This document shows, in pieces, positions 50,206 through 62,612 of a stretch of DNA of 64,000 nucleotides. The notes below the pieces were generated by a model, which did not search any database, had not been told where the DNA came from, and was given only the letters and a program-made list of their open reading frames with translations. The stretch is from Prunella strophiata. Its lineage: Eukaryota; Chordata; Aves; Passeriformes; Prunellidae. Every line of letters begins with the position of its first letter. The first letter of the stretch is position 1. The translations under genes and the position numbers were made by a program. The stretch spans positions 19,739,446 through 19,803,445 of the forward strand of contig JAZBQD010000033.1 in assembly GCA_036583965.1 (NCBI GenBank), read 5' to 3'.

Positions 50206-53200
50206 ACAGAGGTGCATCTTGAGGTTTTTGTAGATTATTTTAGTGCATAGAACTCGTTCTGATTTTCCACTGAGTGAGAGATCCTTGTTGTGGAAGTGCC
50301 TTTGCAGCCCTCACTGGGGTGGATTTGGGAAAAGCTCCCTTAATGTGTGTCCTGCCAGGAGCTGGGCTGGCTCTGGAAGCAGAGTTGAGCTATCTCTGAG
50401 TAATTTTCCATTTGCATTGCTTACACTGCTTATTAAACCCCAGCTCTCCAGTGTAAGTGGGTAATAATGGCTTTAGTTAACGAGGACTTGTTTGTGAATA
50501 ATTAATTCCCATCTCAGAATCCCAGAGATCTGTGTTAAGTCGATAATGATGATGCTGCTGGTTGGTGTCCTGTTACATAACTGGATTTGGGAGGGGGGAA
50601 TGTGTTTATACCTTGGTGAAGGACCTGGTTCAGTGCAAGCTCCTGCTCGTAGAAACACAGATCTGCTGCTTTGAAAAGTGCAGTCTGAAAACGTCACAAC
50701 AGAGCAGTTCCCACTTTGAAATGCTGAGTAGATGGGGAAGACTGATGCTGGAATATGTGAAGTGGCTTTTTAGTGTCATTTTGTACAAGGGCTGTACCAG
50801 CCCTTTCCCCCTGCTTTGTCCCATTTTCTGCAAAGTGGAAGGAATTGCTGTTGCAGCCATGGGAAGTGGCTGGGATTTGGGAATGATCTGGGTGGGATGT
50901 CCTGGCTTTAGAGGGTTGGATGGTTTTGATGCTTTAGGCAGTTCCTTACCGAGCTAGATGAATAACATATTTTTATTTCCACTCAATAAGGTTCCTAATC
51001 TGTCTCAAAAAGTTCTTTTTTCCTTTAATATTCACATGGTGGGAATATTGATGGGTTGGGGTTTTTTATTGTATTTTTCTTTTCAAGAAATCATGATACT
51101 GAAGCTGAGCATGGTGCATGAGGAGCCCCAAAGTTGCTGAAGTTTGTGTAGAAAATAAAAGTTATTAGTCATGTGGAACAGCTGGAAAAGAGTAGAATGA
51201 AAATTTTAAATCTTAATGTTATCACATTCATTATGAATACAAGAATGCTAGTAATAATGCTTTAAATTACATTTAAAGGTCCTATATTTTGAAGTAAAGG
51301 AACAGCTGTAATTCCATAGGAAAAGCTGTTACCTGAAATGTATTTACTGTACTTTCAATAAGATTAAGAAAATGAAAATATGCCAGAAATTGTGTAAGCA
51401 AACTAATACTCAAGACTCAGATGTCTTCAATAACCTTTCAATTTTCTCTGTTGCCTTAGTTTAAATCATATTTTTAAGCAATAAAACCTGGGTAAACACT
51501 TCTAATATGGTTTGCAGGACTCTTTCCATAGCACATAACAATAAAAAATGTGGCCAACACGTAAATCTGCACTATAGCTAAGAAATAAGCTTAGAAGTCA
51601 TTTTCTTTCTGATGGAGATGCAATTTCCAGGTCCATTCACAAGCTGCTGTCTGCTGAAATTCCCTTTTCTTTCTGGGAATACAAGAGAATCAGTGCTGCC
51701 CTTGGTTGAGTCTCCCTTGTTTGCTGTTTTTTACCTGCCCAGGTGGGCCTGCTCTACCTCCTGCTTTTTACTGAGCTTTCAGACATCTGCAGTGAGTTTG
51801 AATTTACAGCAAAATATTCAGTGCCTGGTGCTGGCCATCCATGGAGACATTCTGCACTCAAACTGTGGGTTCACCCCAAGGCCAAGGTCAGAGTCCACTT
51901 GGGTGGGTTTGGGGGAGCTGATGGGGTCTGGAGGTGCTGATTTAAGTGTTCCAGGTCATCCCCTCCCAGTCCTGGCTGGGCTGAGCTCCTGCAAGGAGGG
52001 AGCTGCTCACTGAGGAATCCTTGGGAGAGCTGATGGGTAATTCAATGCAGCCCTGGTGACTTGAAATGCATTGATCTTTAAAAACACTGTATCATCACAA
52101 AAGTGTGCTCGATGAGGTGGCTGTGCCTGTGGTTGGGTTTGTGAGGTGGAAATACTCTGAGGGACGCTGGGGAGGACTTGCTGCTCCTTTTGGAAATGAA
52201 TGGATAATTGCTAGTGTGGCACAAACTTCACTTGCTCTCAGTCAGGCCATGAGGCAAGCAGGGTTTTGTCTTCCACTTTAACACACAAATGAATATGTGA
52301 AACACTGCATATCTTTGTCTTTGATGGAGTTTTTTTAAGCACTGCTGCAAGCTTGTGCAAATGAGATGTGGGATGGAATGGTATAAAAGTGAAATTAGGC
52401 CAAGCACCTCCTGCTTCAGGACACAAATGCTGGAGGAGGGCAAAGCTGCCATGCTCCTGAAGGATTTGATTTCCTTAGGCTTCTGAGAAAGCCAAATCCA
52501 AGAAGGTATTGAAATATCTGAGGGATCTGAGGGCTGCTTTGCTCAAGCAGGTGTGGACTTACACTGAGATTACTCCACTGATGTGTCTGAGATGATTGAA
52601 GTTCCAACCTGGCCGTGGTCCTTAAAAACCAGTACCTGAGAGTCCCTGCCAGGGAAACGGGGCTGCTGTCCCCAGCAAGGAGAAGAGAAAGTGCCACTTA
52701 TGGCATTTTCTCCTTTTTGAGCCTTTAAAATGTGTTATCAAAGCTGTCTGCTCTGCAGGAAGCCTGGTGTGTCAAATTGGCTGAGCCCTGGCAAGTGTTG
52801 GAGTTCAAGGCAGGATCTAAAAGTGCAGGGGCAGCACTGAGAGCCTGGGCAGTGCAGTGGGAAGGCAGAATTCTGCTTGGCAGAAAACAGCCACTTTGTG
52901 TGCCAGGAAATTGTTCTGTTCCCCTTCCTCCTCATTCCCCTCCTTCAAATTAATACTGTAACTGGGATAAAAAAGCTTCTGACTTAGGTTTTCTTTTTGC
53001 TCTTTTTATTTCTTTGTTGGTGGGTTGGTTTTGTGTGGGCTTTTTTGGTTTTATTTTTTAATTGGAAAAAGCAGCCAAACCCTGATGGATGAGGTTGAGT
53101 TTGGTGTGATCTGGGTGGCACAAGCATCTTTGCCTTTCTGACAGATTCCCTGGAGGTTCTGAGTCCTGTGCCAGCAGCATCCCTGCACTGAGCATCCCCA

Positions 53201-53587
53201 CTCAGCTGTGCCCCTGCTCCCCTCCAGAAGTCCTGCAATGTCATAAAACCCCCTTCAGTCACTTGAAACACAAAACTATAATCCTTGGAAGTACTTCTTC
53301 TGTTTCCTCTATAGAATGATTTGGTTTAATTTTTATTTTTTGCTGCTTTTGCTTTGAATGTGTAGCTCAGCTGACCTTGCCAGGCTCCTCTTGCCCCCAG
53401 CAGCAGCTGCTCCCTGTGGCACCATTCACCTGACATTAAGGGTTGTAGGAGATTTCTCATTGACTTGCTGGAAACTGGATGAGGCTCTTTAATTATGCAT
53501 GAGCAGTCTGCTGCCTGCCTGGGTGAGGGATTCTTCAGCTGGTGGGGATGGAAGGGATGTTTTAAAGGCTTTTATTCCAGTTTGCAG
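50206..53587. other. unique stretch, no gene seen
   Basis: 51180-51620 is AT-rich and repeat-free. The rest holds short conflicting frames. No RNA gene or repeat recognised. Confidence 0.5.
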
Positions 53588-53720
53588 CCCAGCACCGCAA
53601 ATCGCTCCTGCTCCCGTTGGGGCGCTGGAGTTTGATGTGGCCAAAGTGATTCCCAGCAGCTCTGGGGCTGGGCTGTCAGCTCCCCTGGTCATGGGGAGGA
53701 TGCTCCGGGATGGGACCCTG
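53588..53720 (+). CDS. candidate internal exon of an unrecognised gene
   Basis: A 133-bp segment is bounded by an acceptor-like GCTTTTATTCCAGTTTGCAG and a donor CTG/GTAAAG. Only one forward frame is open: the first base completes a codon begun in the previous exon, then 44 codons follow and the exon ends on a codon boundary. The product starts PAPQIAPAPVGALEFDVAKV and ends SAPLVMGRMLRDGTL. Both other frames have stops. It has five CpGs in 133 bases, far above the surroundings, and about two thirds of the codons end in G or C, as in coding DNA. The function is unknown; the Pro/Ser-rich start suggests a disordered region. A minus-strand LTR-like block begins within a few tens of bases downstream. 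Confidence 0.4.
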
Positions 53721-53733
53721 GTAAAGATCCCTG

Positions 53734-54279
53734 GTATTATTATCACTGCTTTTAATGAAGGGATGGGACTTCTTTCAGGCTAAAAATGATTTATTACTCA
53801 GATAAACATCAGTCTCAGAGCTGTGAGATTTTAGGGGAGCAAGCAGTCGGCCATGGCTCAAGAGCAGTCACAAGTTCTTCCTTACAAGGCATACAGAACT
53901 TTCTGATCCAATGAATAGATGCTACAAGGTTTATTTTGCTTTTCTGACTTACCACCTTTATTTAATTTTGCTGCACTGCAGATACTTTCATCTAATGGGC
54001 TTCTGTATCATGTCTACATATATGCTTTTATTATAACTTTTTAATTCTTAGCTTACTTTATACTATTACATTACTACACTATAAACCCTTCACTATCTTA
54101 TCAGTACAGTTTCTCACTTACTTAAGGCATATTCTTTCTTACAATTACAGAAACATAAATTTATGGCTTTTCTGCTTAATGTCTGTGTATTGTATTTTTA
54201 CACCAATCCAAGCTTCTTCCAAGGCTGCAGATCAAACCCTTCAGTGTCTGGGGAAGTTTCTGTTTTTCTGATTTCCACA
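53734..54279 (-). mobile_element. LTR-like element, boundaries uncertain
   Basis: On the minus strand it opens TGTGGAAATCAGAAAAACAG and runs through long A/T-rich, repetitive-looking sequence. It has an AATAAA at 53790-53795 in TAATAAATCATTTTTAG. CCCTG occurs on both sides (53729-53733 and 54280-54284), which could be a 5-bp target duplication. With those limits, however, the 3' end lacks the canonical CA, and CCCTG also occurs at 53716-53720. The layout and composition resemble the LTR at 15941. No internal retroviral genes are visible. Confidence 0.45.
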
Positions 54280-54869
54280 CCCTGAGGAGGGGAAATGACC
54301 CTTCAGCTGTGTGGTTGCTGGGTCCTGTCTCCCAGTGTCCAGCAGCCAGACTCCAGCTGTTCCACCCACGGGTGCCTCTGGAAAGGGGCTGAGCCCAGGA
54401 AGGCAGCCCTGAAAAACTCCAGCAGCCTTGCAGGGTTTGTGTCTGAGGCAGAGACATGCCAGAGGATGGGAGCCAGCCTTTCCCAGGATGGAGGGGCAGG
54501 TCAGGAGCTCTCCTCACGTGCTGCTCTGTCCCTTGCAGCAAACCTCCTCTGAGGGATGTCCTCCATCCTCCTCGGGGTTGTCTCACCACTTTCTGAAGAT
54601 GCCAGATCTCTCAGAACAGGTCTCATGGCACGTTCTGCACTCCCCTGGGATTTGCCCTCTGAGGATGGGTGGTGTGGCAGTGTTCCCCTGAGGAAAGCCA
54701 TGGGCTGCTGGGACTGCTCTGCAGCTCCAGAGCTCTGGGAGTCTGTTCTGACACAGGACTGAGGTCCAGGAGGACAGGGGACCATTGGAGTGGTTCATCT
54801 CCCCTGCAGAATGAGCCAAACCCAGCCAAAGAGCTGGACAGAGCTGCAGGAAGAGCTGGAGGCAGTGTC
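54280..54869. other. unique GC-richer stretch, no gene seen
   Basis: Several overlapping frames on both strands, none with a recognisable domain or good splice context. Confidence 0.45.
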
Positions 54870-55055
54870 CATGGAATGGTTTGGGTGGGAAGGGGCCCCA
54901 AAGCCCATCCAGTGCCACCCCCTGCCATGGCAGGGACACCTTCCTCTGACCCAGGCTGATCCAAGCCCTGTCCAACCTGGCCCTGGGCACTGCCAGGGAT
55001 CCAGGGGCAGCCACAGCTGCTCTGGGAATCTCTGCCAGGGCCTCCTCCCCCTTGG
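54870..55055 (-). mobile_element. CR1 LINE 3'-end fragment
   Basis: ATGGAATGGTTTGGGTGGGAAGG, then CCCTGCCATGGCAGGGACACC, CCAAGCCCTGTCCAACCTGG, GGGATCCAGGGGCAGCC. Antisense, truncated after GGGCCTCC. Confidence 0.93.
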
Positions 55056-56888
55056 AGTGGTGCATTTATGGCTGCAAATCCTGCAATAGCAGTAGTAATA
55101 AACTGGTTTGGGGTTGTTTTTTGTCAAATGAGCAGAATGAATTAAAAACTTGTCAACTAAAGAAGGCTACAGAATCTCTGTGAAGGAGCAGGAGCTGATT
55201 GCAGCAATGCTGGGTTTGTACCCTGTAGTTTGTAGCACTGTTCCCTGCTCTGTTCAAAATGATGATTGCAGAGTACAGCTCTTGAAATTACACCATTCTG
55301 TTCCATTAGTCATCATTTTTTGCACTGGATATCATTCAAATATTTGCTCTCTTCAGCTTATACTTTCCTCTGAGAAGTTTAATTGTCTAGAAAACAACCT
55401 AAGTACATATTTAAGGAAAACAGTCTGTATTTATGTGTTAGGGTTTCAGCTGCTGCAGCACTTTTTCTCACATTTAGGCATATTAGGAGGAGAAATGGTC
55501 TCTATAGCTAAAAAAATGCACAGCAAATGAACTCAGTGATGTTGAATGGTGGCACAAGCTGATATTTCATGTACTGTTAGTGGTGCTTGAAAAGCTGTTC
55601 CAGACATGGTTAATGCTCCAGGCTGGGCTTGTTAGCACAGGGCTGAGGGGTGCTGGGGTGTTAATGAGGGACCTGCTGTGTGTGCAGCACAACGTGGACA
55701 TTACCACCTGCTCATGGCATTCAAATGAGCCTTGACCTTTATTATAATACAGATTTTAATAGTACAACATTGAAACTACTCTGAGTTCCAGGGAATTCTG
55801 CAGAGAACGTGTTCTCCCTCCCTGAGACACGGCTTTAATAGGCTTCAGGACTCCAGCAAGAGAGAGACTTGGCAACCAAATTATTTCCCTGTCTCGTATC
55901 CAGCCACAGGGAAGGTTGTGCAGAATGACCCAGCAGCCCTGGAAGCTGCTGCTGTACAGCTGAGAATGTAAAGGATGTGACTGAGAGCAGTTGGTTGTAA
56001 AAGCAGCAAAGGGGAAGGTTTTATGGAGATGGTATTTAGATGTAGGCAAGGCAAAACCCAGTGTAGGGTTCAGCAGGACATGGCTTTTCTTGGTTCTCCT
56101 GTGCAAAATAGATTTTATTTCTGGGTAGCTCAATGTTAATGCACAAAAAAAAAGTTCCTGTAACTATATAAAATGGGTAACACTTGGGACTGAGGGCAGA
56201 AATTACAAAAAAACCCCATTTTTTCTCTTCTATGTTAAATTTAACTATTCCTGGTCTTTGCAAAGGCCTCATTGATCTTTGCAGAGATGAGATAGAAAAT
56301 TCACCATTGATCTTCTGGTATTGTGCAATTCTCAACTGCCTGGATGGTTCTTAATTAAATACAGAAATTGTCTTTAATTCTCTTAAATTGTTCTGTGCTG
56401 CTGCTGTCAGGTGTTGAGCAGCTCCTAAATTTCTCTTATGGTGAATTAATGGCCTGATATCCAGGAGCCAAGTGCTGTAAATCCCTCTGCCGTAAATCTT
56501 CCATCCATCCAGAGGAGGAGCTGCCCAGCTCAGAGGTTCTGAAGGATTTTGAGAAGCTCTGGCACTGGAAATGAGTCATTTTAAGATTACAGGGGCTTGG
56601 AGCTCCAGAGTCCTTCAGTTTTACTGTTTTTCTTTAGTCCTGTGCACCACTGTCCAAATAAATATATGGAAATGTTAATTTTGAGGCTGAAAAATGAATA
56701 GACAAAAACCCAGCAATCTAAATGCAAAAAATCAGTAGGGTAATTTTAGGATGAAGAAAAACATTGAGATACCAAACTCATGCAAGGTGGTAGGAGAAGC
56801 ATTTTTCACTCTGCTTTTGGCTGATAGCACATATAGCAAAAATCTTTAAGGACTTTTCCTGCAGGTCTTGTCCAGCAACATGAAGCTC
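55056..56888. other. unique stretch up to the gap, no gene seen
   Basis: Short frames only. AT-rich around 55250-55520. Nothing recognisable. Confidence 0.5.
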
Positions 56889-57388
56889 NNNNNNNNNNNN
56901 NNNNNNNNNNNNNNNNNNNNNNNNNNNNNNNNNNNNNNNNNNNNNNNNNNNNNNNNNNNNNNNNNNNNNNNNNNNNNNNNNNNNNNNNNNNNNNNNNNNN
57001 NNNNNNNNNNNNNNNNNNNNNNNNNNNNNNNNNNNNNNNNNNNNNNNNNNNNNNNNNNNNNNNNNNNNNNNNNNNNNNNNNNNNNNNNNNNNNNNNNNNN
57101 NNNNNNNNNNNNNNNNNNNNNNNNNNNNNNNNNNNNNNNNNNNNNNNNNNNNNNNNNNNNNNNNNNNNNNNNNNNNNNNNNNNNNNNNNNNNNNNNNNNN
57201 NNNNNNNNNNNNNNNNNNNNNNNNNNNNNNNNNNNNNNNNNNNNNNNNNNNNNNNNNNNNNNNNNNNNNNNNNNNNNNNNNNNNNNNNNNNNNNNNNNNN
57301 NNNNNNNNNNNNNNNNNNNNNNNNNNNNNNNNNNNNNNNNNNNNNNNNNNNNNNNNNNNNNNNNNNNNNNNNNNNNNNNNNNNNNNNN
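56889..57388. other. assembly gap of exactly 500 N
   Basis: A run of 500 unspecified bases. A round number suggests a placeholder whose true size is unknown. Open frames drawn across it on both strands are artefacts. The flanks (TGAAGCTC on the left, AAAAGAGG on the right) are ordinary unique sequence. Confidence 1.
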
Positions 57389-60300
57389 AAAAGAGGTGGC
57401 ACTAAAATTAGAATTAATTAGCATGGCTGCAGTTCAATAATGAGCTTTGGCGTCAGTGCTGGAGGAGTTACTGGGATGGAAACTGGGCACTGACACCTCC
57501 TCAGCTCCAAAACAGGTGCAGAGGCCAGTCCTGTGCTGGCTGCCAGGGGAAGAAAGTGACCTGCCATATACTCTGTTACAGAACCAATTTCATAAAAATC
57601 AGGGAAATAAGTAAGAAAATAACATGAAAAAAAAAAAAAGAAAAGAAAAAGAAAATTAAACCCTACTGTTCTAGTGATGTGATAGAGCTGAAAAAAATAA
57701 GCCATCCAAGAAACTTGAATAAGTTTGAAACAGGCTTTCAAATCATCCAGCTCATTTCAGCCCATCTTCTTTCCTAGAAGCATTTCTCTAATGAAAACAC
57801 TTTTCCTGCCATTAGACTAATTTTCACTTTCTGGTTGGCCTGTGCCTCAACCCACTCAGAGAATAATGGGCTCCTCTGTAATTTGAATTCCAGCACTGAG
57901 CTTTAGCTCTGCCTGAGACAAATGTGGTTTGGGAATCTGCTCTCTGTTACCTGGCAGTGGTGAGGTGGGCTTGAAGAGCAGGAGGCATAAATGTGAAGCA
58001 TCTCATGTCCCCAGTATAAAATCCTGCTCAGGCAGAGCCCCAGCCTGCTCTGTGCTGCCCAGGGACACATGGATCCCTTGGAAGTGAGGAGGTTGCACCT
58101 TCACTGCATCCAAGGAAAACTGACCCAAGGCCAGAGGCTGCTCAGGGAGGAGTGGCAGTGAGCCTGGGATTCCAGCAGGAGTCTGGCAGATCCAGACCTG
58201 ACACCTCAGACCCGAGGCTGGCCCCTCCTGCTGTGGGTTTGATGGGTTGTTCTCACTCCATTCCTGCTTCAAAGGGCTGGAGCATGAGCCATGGCAGTGA
58301 ATTCTGTTTGTTTCTGATGGATCATCACTCTCTCTCCTTCCTAATGGCTCCCTTTGGGAATTGGGTGCTTCACCTTGAAGGAGCATCATTGCTTTGTCTC
58401 TGCCCCCTCCTGTTTGTCGCCACCCAGCTGGCACCTGCCCAGCTCCCTGGCATCCAGGGGTGCCTCCCACAGGGCACATCAGACCTCAGCCCTACAAAAT
58501 CAGGTCATCAAAGCTGGTTTGGGTTTTTTTTCCCCTTTGGTTTTCAGCTTCTACCAAAGAATTGTCCCTGTCAAATCTGATTTCACATGGTGGCAGCCTT
58601 GGTGGGTTTACAGGGTCAGATGAGCCTAGTCCATGTGTGGTGATGCCATGGGAACGTGGGGATGGAGGCAGGGATGTAGTGCAGCCCTGACCCTGAGTCA
58701 AAATAACCCTGCTGCTTGTGTCCCAGATCCAATCCTGCCTGTTGCAGCACTCCAGGTGTGGTCAGGCTGGATTCCTCCCTTGCTGGAGAAACTCCCTATG
58801 AGTGGGGACCCTGCCAGTCTATCATGGAGTCACTGAAGTTCCTCAATTCTGCTACTGATGCCTTCCTAGAAAGGCCTCAGCTTAAAGTAACCTGCTACAA
58901 AGACACACAACACATGAAAGATCTGCTCTTTTTGACACGAAATTGCTTTGCCCTCATTCACAGAAGCTTATTTTCCAGTGAATCTCTTTTATTGATCTTT
59001 TTTCTCTTCTTCTTCTTGAGGCTGCTGTAGTCAGTGATTTTGTTCTAAAGCTTAGATTACTTCTGAGAGTAGCTCAGTAACACAGTGTGATTCATCACAT
59101 TAGAATATGGAAAGGCTGGAAGCCTCTCCTACTGTGTATAATATGACAAGTACAAGTTTTAGATATGAAAAGGGCCTGGTAAACTCTGAATTTTGCTTTA
59201 GTGTTATCAATGTAGCAATTAAAACATGCAGAGGCTTTTGCCTTCCTGTGGATGCCATGGTGAAGGTGCAGCTGCCAAAGGCAAAGGGCTGCTTGTGGCT
59301 CTGGAGGAGCAACACAGAATGCTGATCCCAGGCTGCCCCTGTGGCAGATAGTCCAGCTGGGCAGCCTGGTTTTAGTCTGCACTGCTGGAGTCAGTGGGGA
59401 CACCATGTCTGCCCCTGGACAGTGCCACCAGCCCGAGGCAGCAGTGTCCAGGTGAGCTGGCTTCCCTCGGACACCCAGCCTGGATCTGGCAACAGGGATG
59501 AACCAGAGCTCCCAGAGCAGCTGGGTAACCCCTGCCTGGCACCACTGGGCTATCACTGCATCTCATGGCTGTAATTCAGTGTGACACAGCCGTGGTGGCA
59601 GCTGTCCCCTGTGTCAGTGTCCCAGGCAAAGCCCTGCTTTCCCTAAGCCCTGCCTCGCAGCAGGGCACACACGGAGCTCTGCTGCTTCCTGGGGCAGGTG
59701 CAGTCTGCAGCACTCCCTCCTCCCAAAGATCCAGGGCTACCAGCTGGGAATGCACAGCCAGTTGTGTTTGAAAACCATACTGGGTTTCATGTGGGCATAG
59801 GGAAGGTGGAAAACATCAAGGAGAGGAAAAACTTATAAGAACTGAGGTGGTTTTGCCTCTTGGAGGCCTGAACAAATACATTTGAACATAAGAGAGAACT
59901 TCATTTTCCTGGAATACTTTAAAATCCATTTGGTGTGTATAAAAATGGTATTCTTTGAAATCATCATGGTTTTTAACTTTATAAAAGGACAGGGAAAACT
60001 TACTGCAGTTTGACCTGTACCATCTCTTTAAAATTCTCTTGAATATTTCCAGATTTCTGAAGGTGTCTGTTAGCCTCTAAAGCTTTCCAGGGACTCAAAC
60101 TCCTGATTTTCCCTTTTGCTACCTCATAGTCTGAGATGATGTGCTTCTAATTCCTTGTCTGCTATTGTAACAAGCAGCTCTGACTTTTCCTCATTTGCTT
60201 GGAAAATACACACTTCTATTTTCCTGTCACTGATTTGTGTGCAGTGGTTTGATCTGCCTGGATTCTTCTCACCATGGCTTTCCCTTTGACCTCCAGGCTG

Positions 60301-62287
60301 CAATCCTGTCTCTTCTGGAGGTGGTGTAAGATAAAGCATTGCTCATCACTTTGCTCTTTTCCTGCCCTTTTGCACCCTGACTGACTCTTGCTGTTTCCCT
60401 GACTCTGCCCAAGGTTAGGTGAAGATGACTCCACTTAAACCTGACTCTGGAGATCAGTGGTGCCTTACAGTGTGTGTGTGTGAGTGCAGATCTATGAATA
60501 AATAATGTCAGATCACTGGTACACGGATTCTTTTCCTGCTTTCCTCAAGAATGCAGCTTTTTGAGCCCTGTGGTTACTAGAACTCAAGTTAATAAATAAT
60601 TGGGGTCAACTGTGCATCAAATCAATGAAAAGACTGCAGTGACAGGTATCTAAAACTTGTCAATGATTGTAAGATTACCATGTTCTCAAAAGCAATTAAC
60701 ATTTAAAATGGCTGGAGATGGGTGGCAGCTGGGGGTGAGGGTGCCTGGGTGTTTTTACCATTAATTGCTCAACGACTTTTTCAGATTGTTTTGGAAAACA
60801 CACCTTGGTCCTGTTCACCTGCCTTCCTTCCCCAGTATCAACAGGACACAGATAACAACAAATGATTGAACTTCCAGTGCCTTCCCATTGATTATCTCCC
60901 ATCTCAAGCCTTCCTGCTGCACTCCTCAGTTAATTTTCAGTGTAACTCCAAGATAAACACTCATGTGGTTGTTTCAGCTGTGCCTGTGAAAATGGAAGGA
61001 ATTATTGTACTGCTTCCAGGAATTTCTAAGGCTCTTGAAAGAGAAGTTGATGGGGAAAAAAATTGACTGGAGGAAGCTATAGATCCCTTTAAAGGAGAGC
61101 TGATAACACTGATGGAAAGCAGAGAGGGAGGTAGGAAAGACTCACAGTCTCTTTCCACAGAGAGGATGAGGCACTGAGATTTATGTTACTTTGTACACTT
61201 CAGGGAGAGTTTATTAAAGCTGAATTATTCAATTACAACAGACTTGATTGAATGAACTGCTTTTTAAAGTGCAAATAACACCTTTGTTTTACATGGAGTG
61301 TAAAATCAACAGCATTAATATTTATAGGAACTCATTTTGTCTGAATGAAACTGGTTTCAAGTACCACTGGTTGACTGCTTTTAAAATTAAAAAAAACCAT
61401 CTCACCAGTATCATTTGATGAGGAAAAAACTTAGTTATCTGTGTAAGTGAAGTATCCTGGTTTATGGCTGATGGGAACAGTTCCCATCGTGCCTTCTCTT
61501 TTGGGGTGTCTGTAAAGGGGCTGGGTAATATTGTCCCTTAAATTAATAAAAGCTTGTTCTTGGCACTGATCAGTTCAGGAACTGACTGTGGCAGCTGAGC
61601 ACAGGAATCTGATTTTATCACAAATTACTGGAGTTGGGACCATTTAGAGTGAATCCATGATAGTAACAGGGAACTCTTGATCAATATCCAACAAGTCACA
61701 ACCAATGAGTGGGGTTGCTTGGTTTTCAGTTGATTTTGCATTATAGCAGGAATTTTAACCTACATGCCTTTAGCTGTAATTAGTTAATTGCAGATGTGTT
61801 TAGCCAGAAGTTCTCTGAGTGTGCAGTGCTTACAGGGCTGACTCAGGAGTGTCAGATTTGTGTCATGGTGTGGGAAATGCCTGAGGGCTGTCAGCATTTC
61901 AAGCCAGTGGCCAGGGGTGGTTCCTGTCCCACCCCAGAGGAATTCCTCCTGCTGGTTTCCAGCTGCCCTGGGCAGCTGTGTCCTCCAGGCCTTGTTAGAT
62001 TTCTGAGTTTCCATCACTGCTGAGAGCCTGGCTGCTTTCCCTCAGATAACAGGGAAAAACTCCCTTCCACTCCTGTGGCTGCTTTGGGTTTTTTAAATGT
62101 GCTTTTTCCTTTAAAGCAGGATGTTGGATTTTGTAGAGCACTTAAAGATGTCTGTCCAGTAGTTTTGCCTTGACTTTGGTCTAGTGAATTTTCTGAGTAT
62201 TCCCAGACAGATCTGATACAATTTTGTGAAGTTCTGAAAATCTCACAGTTTTTGGAGCAGTTGCAAAGCAACTTGTTGCTGTGGTGA
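57389..62287. other. unique stretch, no gene seen
   Basis: It contains an A-rich tract at 57627-57655 (13 A then AAAAG steps) and a short GT run at 60470-60482. The GC-richer part 58000-58800 and the region 59250-59780 hold overlapping frames on both strands with no family signal. No gene supported. Confidence 0.5.
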
Positions 62288-62612
62288 TTGTAGAACCCTG
62301 GAATGGTTTGGGTTGGAAGGACCTCAAAGCTCATTCAGTGGCACCACTGCTATGGGCAGGGACACCTTCCACTGTGCCAGGCTGCTCCCAGCCCTGTCCA
62401 GCCTGGCCTTGGGCACTGCCAGGGATCCAGGGGCAGCCACAGCTGCTCTGGCATCCCGTGCCAGGGCCTACCCACCCTCACAGGGAACCATTCCTGCCCA
62501 ATATCCCATCCAACCCTGCTCTCTGGCAGAACGAAGCCATTCCCCCTTTTCCTGTCACACCAGGCCCTTGTCCCAAGTCTCTGCCCATCTTCCTTGCTGG
62601 CTCCTTCAATTG
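62288..62612 (-). mobile_element. CR1 LINE 3'-end fragment (long copy)
   Basis: TGTAGAACCCTGGAATGGTTTGGGTTGGAAGGACCTC, CACTGCTATGGGCAGGGACACC, GGCTGCTCCCAGCCCTGTCC, GGGATCCAGGGGCAGCC and CCAATATCCCATCC are all present. It continues into CACACCAGGCCCTTGTCCCAAGTCTCTGCCC, matching CR1 further 5'. Antisense. The longest CR1 fragment in the window. Confidence 0.93.

Noticed and set aside
56806..57440. Open frames of about 190 codons on both strands
   Set aside because: They consist almost wholly of unknown residues from the 500-N gap.
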